Shown here: in pieces, positions 57,461-64,000 of the stretch | Position numbering within the stretch: position 1 is the stretch's first letter | Layout: every line of letters starts with the position of its first letter | Assembly (NCBI GenBank): GCA_947561585.1 | Contig: CANNZV010000503.1 | Span: 186,001 to 250,000 of the forward strand | Length of the DNA: 64,000 bases | Origin: Caprella mutica | Taxonomy: Eukaryota > Arthropoda > Malacostraca > Amphipoda > Caprellidae | Direction of reading: 5' to 3' | Notes under the pieces: generated by a model | What the model was told of the DNA's origin: nothing | What the model saw: the letters and a program-made list of their open reading frames with translations, nothing else | Database searches by the model: none | Position numbers and translations under genes: made by a program

Positions 57461-60400
57461 GTACCATAAGAGAAGAGAGTTACTGTGATGATGTACTATC
57501 AGAGAAAAGAGTCACTGTGATGATGTACTATCAGAGAAAAGAGTCACTGTGATGATGTACTATCAGAGAAAAGAGTCACTGTGATGATGTACTGTCAGAG
57601 AAAAGAGTCACTGTGATGATGTACTGTCAGAGAAAAGAGTCACTGTGATGATGTACTGTCAGAGAAAAGAGTCACTGTGATGATGTACTATCAGAGAAAA
57701 GAGTCACTGAGATGATGTACTGTCAGAGAAAAGAGTCACTGTGATGATGTACTATCAGAGAAAAGTCACTGTGATGATGTACTATCAGAGAAAAGAGTCA
57801 CTGTGATGATGTACTATCAGAGAAAAGAGTCACTGTGATGATGTACTATCAGAGAAAAGAGTCACTGTGATGATGTACTATCAGAGAAAAGTGTCACTGT
57901 GTTGATGTACTATCAGAGAAAAGAGTCACTGTGATGATCTACTACCAGAGAAGAGAGTCACTGTGATGATGTACTATCAGAGAAAAGAGTCACTGTGATG
58001 ATGTACCATCAGAGAAAAGAGTCACTGTGATGATGTACTATCAGAGAAAAGAGTCACTGTGATGATGTGCTATCAGAGAAAAAAGTCACTGTGATGATGT
58101 ACTATCAGAGAAAAGAGTCACTGTGATGATGTACTGTCAGAGAAAAGAGTCACTGAGATGATGTACTGTCAGAGAAAAGAGTCACTGTGATGATGTACTG
58201 TCAGAGAAAAGAGTCACTGTGATGATGTACTATCAGAGAAAAGAGTCACTGTGATGATGTACTATCAGAGAAAAGAGTCACTGTGATGATGTACTATCAG
58301 AGAAAAGAGTCACTGTGATGATGTACTATCAGAGAAAAGAGTCACTGTGATGATGTACTGTCAGAGAAAAGAGTCACTGAGATGATGTACTGTCAGAGAA
58401 AAGAGTCACTGTGATGATGTACTGTCAGAGAAAAGAGTCACTGTGATGATGTACTGTCAGAGAAAAGAGTCACTGAGATGATGTACTGTCAGAGAAAAGA
58501 GTCACTGAGATGATGTACTGTCAGAGAATAGAGTCGCTGTGATGATGTACTGTCAGAGAAAAGAGTCACTGAGATGATGTACTGTCAGAGAATAGAGTCA
58601 CTGTGATGATGTACTGTCAGAGAAAAGAGTCACTGTGATGATGTACTATCAGAGAGAAGAGTCACTGTGATGATGTACTATCAGAGAAAAGAGTCACTGT
58701 GATGATGTACTATCAGAGAATAGAGTCACTGTGATGATGTACTGTCAGAGAAAAGAGTCACTGTGATGATGTACTATCAGAGAAAAGAGTCACTGTGATG
58801 ATGTACTATCAGAGAAAAGAGTCACTGTGATGATGTACTATCAGAGATTAGAGTCACTGTGATGATGTACTATCAGAGAAAAGAGTCACTGTGATGATGT
58901 ACTATCAGAGAATAGAGTCACTGTGATGATGTACTATCAGAGAAAAGAGTCACTGTGATGATGTACTATTAGAGAAAAGAGTCACTGTGATGATGTACTA
59001 TCAGAGAAAAGAGTCACTGTGATGATGTACTGTCAGAGAAAAGAGTCACTGTGATGATGTACTGTCAGAGAAAAGAGTCACTGAGATGATGTACTGTCAG
59101 AGAATAGAGTCACTGTGATGATGTACTGTCAGAGAAAAGAGTCACTGAGATGATGTACTGTCAGAGAATAGAGTCACTGTGATGATGTACTATCAGAGAA
59201 AAGAGTCACTGTGATGATGTACTTTCAGAGAAAAGAGTCACTGTGATGATGTACTATCAGAGAAAAGAGTCACTGTGATGATGTACTGTCAGAGAAAAGA
59301 GTCACTGTGATGATGTACTGTCAGAGAAAAGAGTCACTGTGATGATGTACTATCAGAGAAAAGAGTCACTGTGATGATGTACTGTCGGAGAAAAGAGTCA
59401 TTGAGATGATGTACTGTCAGAGAATAGAGTCACTGTGATGATGTACTATCAGAGAAAAGAGTCACTGTGATGATGTACTATCAGAGAAAAAAGTCACTGT
59501 GATGATGTACTATCAGAGAAAAGAGTCACTGTGATGATGTACTGTCAGAGAAAAGAGTCACTGTGATGATGTACTGTCAGAGAAAAGAGTCACTGTGATG
59601 ATGTACTGTCAGAGAAAAGAGTCACTGTGATGATGTACTATCAGAGAAAAGAGTCACTGTGATGATGTACTATCAGAGAAAAGAGTCACTCTGATGATTT
59701 ACTATCAGAGAAAAGTGTCACTGTGATGATGTACTATCAGAGAAAAGAGTCACTGTGATGATGTACTGTCAGAGAATAGAGTCACTGTGATGATGTACTA
59801 TCAGAGAAAAGAGTCACTGTGATGATGAACTATCAGAGAAAAGAGTCACTGTGATGATGTACTATCAGAGAAAAGAGTCACTGTGATGATGTACTGTCAG
59901 AGAAAAGAGTCACTGTGATGATGTACTGTCAGAGAAAAGAGTCACTGTGATGATGTACTGTCTGAGAAAAGAGTCACTGTGATGATGTACTGTCAGAGAA
60001 AAGAGTCACTGTGATGATGTACTATCAGAGAAAAGAGTCACTGTGATGATGTACTATCAGAGAAAAGAGTCACTGTGATGATGTACTATCAGAGAAAAGA
60101 GTCACTGTGATGATGTACTATCAGAGAATAGAATCACTGTGATGATTTACTATCAGAGAAAAGAGTCACTGTGATGATGTACTATCAGAGAAAAGAGTCA
60201 CTGTGATGATGTACTGTCAGAGAATAGAGTCACTGTGATGATGTACTATCAGAGAAAAGAGTCACTGTGATGATGAACTATCAGAGAAAAGAGTCACTGT
60301 GATGATGTACTATCAGAGAAAAGAGTCACTGTGATGATGTACTGTCAGAGAAAAGAGTCACTGTGATGATTTACTGTCAGAGAAAAGAGTCACTGTGATG

Positions 60401-60574
60401 ATGTACTGTCAGAGAAAAGAGTCACTGTGATGATGTACTATCAGAGAAAAGAGTCACTGTGATGATGTACTATCAGAGAAAAGAGTCACTGTGATGATGT
60501 ACTATAAGAGAATAGAGTCACTGTGATGATGTACTATCAGAGAAAAGAGTCACTGCATGATGATGTACATAATG
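57461..60574 (+). repeat. 32-bp satellite array, ~97 copies
   Basis: The unit is TACTATCAGAGAAAAGAGTC plus ACTGTGATGATG. Frequent variants are TACTGTC, GAGATG and GAATAG. Rare variants at 59693/60141 (GATTTAC) and about 59825/60273 (GATGAAC) recur exactly 448 bp apart, indicating a 14-unit higher-order repeat. One unit near 57757 is 3 bp shorter. The unit resembles 61957-61992 in the flanking inverted repeat. Confidence 0.98.
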
Positions 60575-61559
60575 ATGTACTATCTTTATACATAGAAGGT
60601 TGTTTCATAATGATTATTTTTAATGTACTTTAGTAAGCTATTTTTCATTATATGTCGGCTAGATTAAAATTTAAAATTTCAAAATGATATCGGTATTTTG
60701 AAGGATATCTTACTCTTACCGTATAAATTTGGAACAATTCGATATCATGTATAATTGATTATAAATATTTGTACACGGATTATTTATAATCTGAAACTAG
60801 AAGTAGAACTTAATGAACTGTTTATATAATATTATAAATTAATATATTTCAGTTATATATTCCTATATTTCGTTTAATTTAATTTCACTTCAATATAATA
60901 ATGTATCAATTAAATACAGTCTGTGTATGGAACTGTTCTTCCAATTCAATATTTCTATTGATAAAGATCCTAATATGTTGTACCGTTTTAGGGTTCATGC
61001 ATTTTACTTCGTGAATTTCAACAAATGTTGAATGAATAATTTTCATCATATTTTTTGAGTCTCCCAAACACTTTCATACCGGGGAAGAAATTGAAAATAT
61101 TTATCCCGAACTGCATATATTTGAATACTGCAGTCGAATACTGCACTCCGAATGCATTTACATTTATAAGTGTGGTTGTCTATAAGAGACACTTATAGGG
61201 ATATACAGTGTTTCAGCCGTAACTTTTAACTTTGAATTGTTTCTTAAGTGATATTTATATGTTTTCTTATTGAATATTACATTCAGAATTTAGGAAATTT
61301 ATTATGTTTTTTTCATTTAAGATAAGTTAATATGAACAGTTTGGATTTGTTTTCCTTTCTCTCAAATGCATTTCCAGTTTATTTATTGCATTTAATTAGG
61401 TGTTGTCAATTAATGTTTGATTTATTATCAATTTATTATTATTATAATTAGTATTATCAATTTAATTATTTGCATAAGTTCTTTGAAATAATACGTTCTT
61501 TTTATCTACAAAACAAAACATTATAATTGTGAATGCATGCATTCCAAAACATATTAACA
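60575..61559. other. AT-rich sequence, nothing recognised
   Basis: No supported feature between the satellite and the right inverted-repeat arm. Confidence 0.5.
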
Positions 61560-62085
61560 ATTTTTCTTCTGATTTTAGTGACTTGCCTATTTTTTCTGTT
61601 ACATTTTGTTAGAAGCCTATAACTGCAAAAATTATAATTAGAATAAGTTAAAGGCTATTAACTATTGTTTTTGAATTGAATGTAACTAATTAGAATTATT
61701 ATGGAAACAACAATAACAAAATTATTTCAACTATAAAGTACTATAAGGTATTAGAGTTTGCACTTTAATTTAGTCTACTAAAATAACTTTCATTATTTTA
61801 AAGATGCATGTTCAAAGATACTATAAAAGTGCATCGCACTAAAACACTTCTATCCTCTCGAAGCACATTAGTGTATCAAATTTATAGCAAGTGCATTCAA
61901 GTGTCACGTTTTTGTGACTCAGCTTATCGGGTAAAAACTAAACACGTGTCGGAGTGTACTATCAGAGATACAGGTTCCACAAAGTGATGTGCTCTACCAT
62001 TAGATATTTTATTGCAAATCAGATGCATGCGGGATGAAATTATTATTATATTTGGAATTTTTTTAACTTTGATATAAAAATTACT
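61560..62085 (-). repeat. Right arm of the long inverted repeat
   Basis: Inverted counterpart of 54644-55182. It includes TACTATCAGAGA (61957-61968) followed by GTGATG (61984-61989), the same order as in the 32-bp satellite monomer. Confidence 0.85.
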
Positions 62086-62245
62086 CATTGCTTAGTTAAA
62101 ATATAGCAGTCACATCGCATATTCCGCATATTCAAATAAAGAAGATTTGGACAAAAAAGAAAATTCGAAGCACTGTTTGATTATGTAGTTATTAATATTA
62201 TCTGCAACAATTTGAAGCACTGTTTGAAACGATAATCATGTTATA

Positions 62246-62452
62246 CAGGGTAATTCACAAAAAAGTTTACCCAACTTTGAATTAATATAGATATTGTATT
62301 TAAAAATACATTAAAGTTCAAGTAAAATAAAAAATAGATATTTTTAGTGGAATCCATTTTACCACCGCCATTGTTCAAGATTAATTATGTACTTATAAAT
62401 ACGATATTTATATTAACTCAAACTTGGGTACACTTTTTTGTGGGTCACCCTG
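62246..62452. mobile_element. Tc1/mariner-type MITE with CAGGGT ends, copy 2
   Basis: 207 bp, flanked by TA. The right end is identical in type to the element at 36147-36584 (GGGTCACCCTG). The left end is slightly changed (CAGGGTAATTCAC). It keeps inner words of the larger copy such as TACCACCGCCATTG in the opposite orientation. Confidence 0.85.
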
Positions 62453-62816
62453 TATAAGAAAACGAGCATGTCATATTTTTTGTTAAATAAAAGGAAATTA
62501 TGCTACTAAATAAGTCCTATTTATTACATCTATTTATTTCAAGTATCTATGATACCACATTTCTAATGTCAAATAAAAATAGCAGAAAAGGAAGAATAGC
62601 TTTTAATGAAAATGAAATATCTAAACATTAATGAAGTATCAAGTACTAATGATATACAACAAAAACAAAACATCAATACATACACGCCTTTTATGTTCAA
62701 TTGGTATAGTTTTATAATATATAATAACAAAATAATATGAGAGACAAAAATTGTGTGAATGGTTTTTTTGTCCAACAAATTCAAGAAAATCCTTTTAATA
62801 AAATAAGTATAGTTAC
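62453..62816. other. AT-rich sequence, possible intron
   Basis: If the frame at 62817-63092 is an exon, this would be its downstream intron. Frame fragments such as KRIFLNLLDKKTIHT (62.75-62.80 kb, minus) are weakly similar to EEFLKDL at 56.5 kb. Confidence 0.3.
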
Positions 62817-63092
62817 TCTGCAATGAAGAACTAGGCAAAGAATACTAACGAATGACATAGAAATACTTCTTACTAACAATATAGTGATACCTTTGAAGAA
62901 CTGAGATAAATACATGTGAGTTGATGTGCCATTTACAAATGTCATTAACCCGATAGCAGTGATGAGGAAGGTGAGAAAATATCGGAAATTGTCGATATGA
63001 TTAATGGTGACTATTAGGGAAATATGAGAGATGACTACTTCCAGCCAATAGGTCATATATATACTCACGGCAGAGACGTCAATATTCAGCTT
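62817..63092 (-). CDS. Candidate membrane-protein exon, apparent paralog of the 56.6-kb exon
   Basis: The frame is open for 92 codons from a possible acceptor (AGTATTAG|AAG, 63092) to a donor AGA|GTAACT (62817). It encodes YWLEVVISHISLIVTINH, NFRYFLTFLITAIGLMTFVN and STHMYLSQFFKGI, then SILCLVLHCR: at least two transmembrane-like segments. It aligns loosely with the 56.6-kb frame (SFLMDI with SQFFKGI; SRLCVLFLSK with SILCLVLHCR), and both end in phase 0 at the same place. An odorant-receptor-type protein is possible. The acceptor is weak and no other exon was found. Up to the donor no internal stops are seen. Confidence 0.3.
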
Positions 63093-64000
63093 CTAATACT
63101 CCTGACTGATGGTTAGTTAGGAAACATTGCCGCACTTGCAGGCAGAATTAGAGAAATAATTCGGAGCTGAAGTGGAGGTAACATAGTGTTTTTTATAATA
63201 TGGATCATTATTACGAAATATATTCCTTGAATAAATATTTCATTCTTTATTATAAGAATATTATTATATAAAAGATTTGAAGGATTCATTTCAGTGCGCA
63301 CCATAGAAAAAATTACCGATTGAATAAAAAAAATCTCGCGCAAAAATTTGCGTCAAATATTATTGATATATATGAAAAATCTGAATTTAAATCTAACAAC
63401 TTATAAATATATGTATATAACGAATTTTATTTCATATTTAACAATCTTTTATTCAAGACTTAATAAATTCAAGTGATATACAATTTATGTTGTATTAATA
63501 GCAATATAATTATTTTCTACTTAATGTAGATGGATATATGATACTATACCAATTAAAAGCTATTTTAGTAAACGGTACTTCAATTACACCTTGACTGTCA
63601 AATATCTGAAACATGTAGTAACAGAATAATCATACATAGGGTAATTATACTGTAAAACACATGTGTGTAAATAGCCATTTGGTGAACTAGATAATTGTTT
63701 CTAACTGGTTAATTAACTCGGTAGCTAAATTGAGGAACTACAATTAACATAATCAACAGGGGGACAAATGCCAACTAATAGCATGTTGTCAAATTGTAGT
63801 AATTAACTGTGAAGGGTAACAGTAAATACAGTAATTAAAAATATAGTACTGTTGATGTACTTATATTAAATGAAATAAATATTATTCGAATAAAAACTAT
63901 TTTGCTGCTGATATAGTTAACAACACTGTAAATTCTATTAATAACATTTTAGCCAGAAATAGGACACTGTTAATACACATTAATACTGATTACGATATAA
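63093..64000. other. AT-rich sequence, nothing firm
   Basis: A short minus-strand frame at 63.1-63.3 kb could be upstream coding or chance. Nothing else is recognised to the window edge. Confidence 0.4.

Larger units (their letters stand above)
54644..62085. mobile_element. 7.4-kb unit bounded by ~530-bp inverted repeats, containing a satellite
   Basis: The outer arms at 54644-55182 and about 61560-62085 are inverted copies, with matching blocks such as CCCGCATGCATCTGATTTGC / GCAAATCAGATGCATGCGGG. Between them lie AT-rich DNA, a candidate exon pair (56.46-56.86 kb) and a 3.1-kb satellite. No transposase or clear target duplication was found. It could be a foldback-type transposon, or two independently inserted copies of one repeat in opposite orientation. 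Confidence 0.6.

Noticed and set aside
57461..60574. CRISPR-like regular repeats (also 34981-35118 and 53508-54327)
   Set aside because: Monomers are contiguous without unique spacers, the DNA is clearly eukaryotic, and no cas genes are present.

Overview
This is eukaryotic, very AT-rich, intron- and repeat-dominated DNA, most likely from an insect. A hemipteran such as a planthopper would fit, but nothing here proves the species. The evidence is the transposon content: BEL/Pao, Tc1/mariner, jockey/CR1-type non-LTR and Helitron-like elements, plus many minisatellites. No operons, ribosomal RNA genes or complete single-copy host genes were recognised. Only one long intact reading frame is present, and it belongs to a retrotransposon.

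Layout. 1-7.9 kb: AT-rich DNA with short tandem arrays and one ~100-bp-arm palindrome (787-988). 7.9-12.1 kb: a tandemly duplicated block carrying a 36-bp minisatellite. A palindromic TA-flanked element (8537-9408) sits at the junction of the two blocks, a 1.13-kb inverted-repeat element (9890-11023) with a CATG target duplication sits inside the array, and a decayed mariner-like element (11342-12061) follows. 16.0-22.1 kb: a nest of insertions. A 5'-truncated non-LTR retrotransposon on the minus strand appears to be split by a 4.6-kb inverted-repeat element (16151-20732), which contains a nearly intact Tc1-like transposon (16541-17860), a Helitron-like copy and an older Tc1-like pseudogene. 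22-36 kb: AT-rich DNA, three more Helitron-like copies, a TA-flanked MITE, and C-rich, hairpin and other arrays.

36-48.5 kb: an 11-bp CAATATTG array, then a full-length, very young BEL/Pao retrotransposon (38135-47489, target duplication CCTCT). It is inserted in an older inverted-repeat DNA element (37805-48410). Its two LTRs look identical outside a 17-bp tandem array, which has 58 units in the 5' LTR and 28 in the 3' LTR. Its 1841-residue Gag-Pol is uninterrupted but has YMDN where YxDD is expected in reverse transcriptase.

53-62.1 kb: a 22-bp array, then a 7.4-kb unit bounded by ~0.53-kb inverted repeats (54.64-55.18 and 61.56-62.08 kb). It encloses a ~97-copy 32-bp satellite whose monomer resembles part of the inverted repeat. 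Two candidate minus-strand exons of a membrane protein (56.46-56.86 and 62.82-63.09 kb) look like diverged paralogs, possibly of the insect odorant-receptor type. They are the only hints of host coding sequence and are uncertain.
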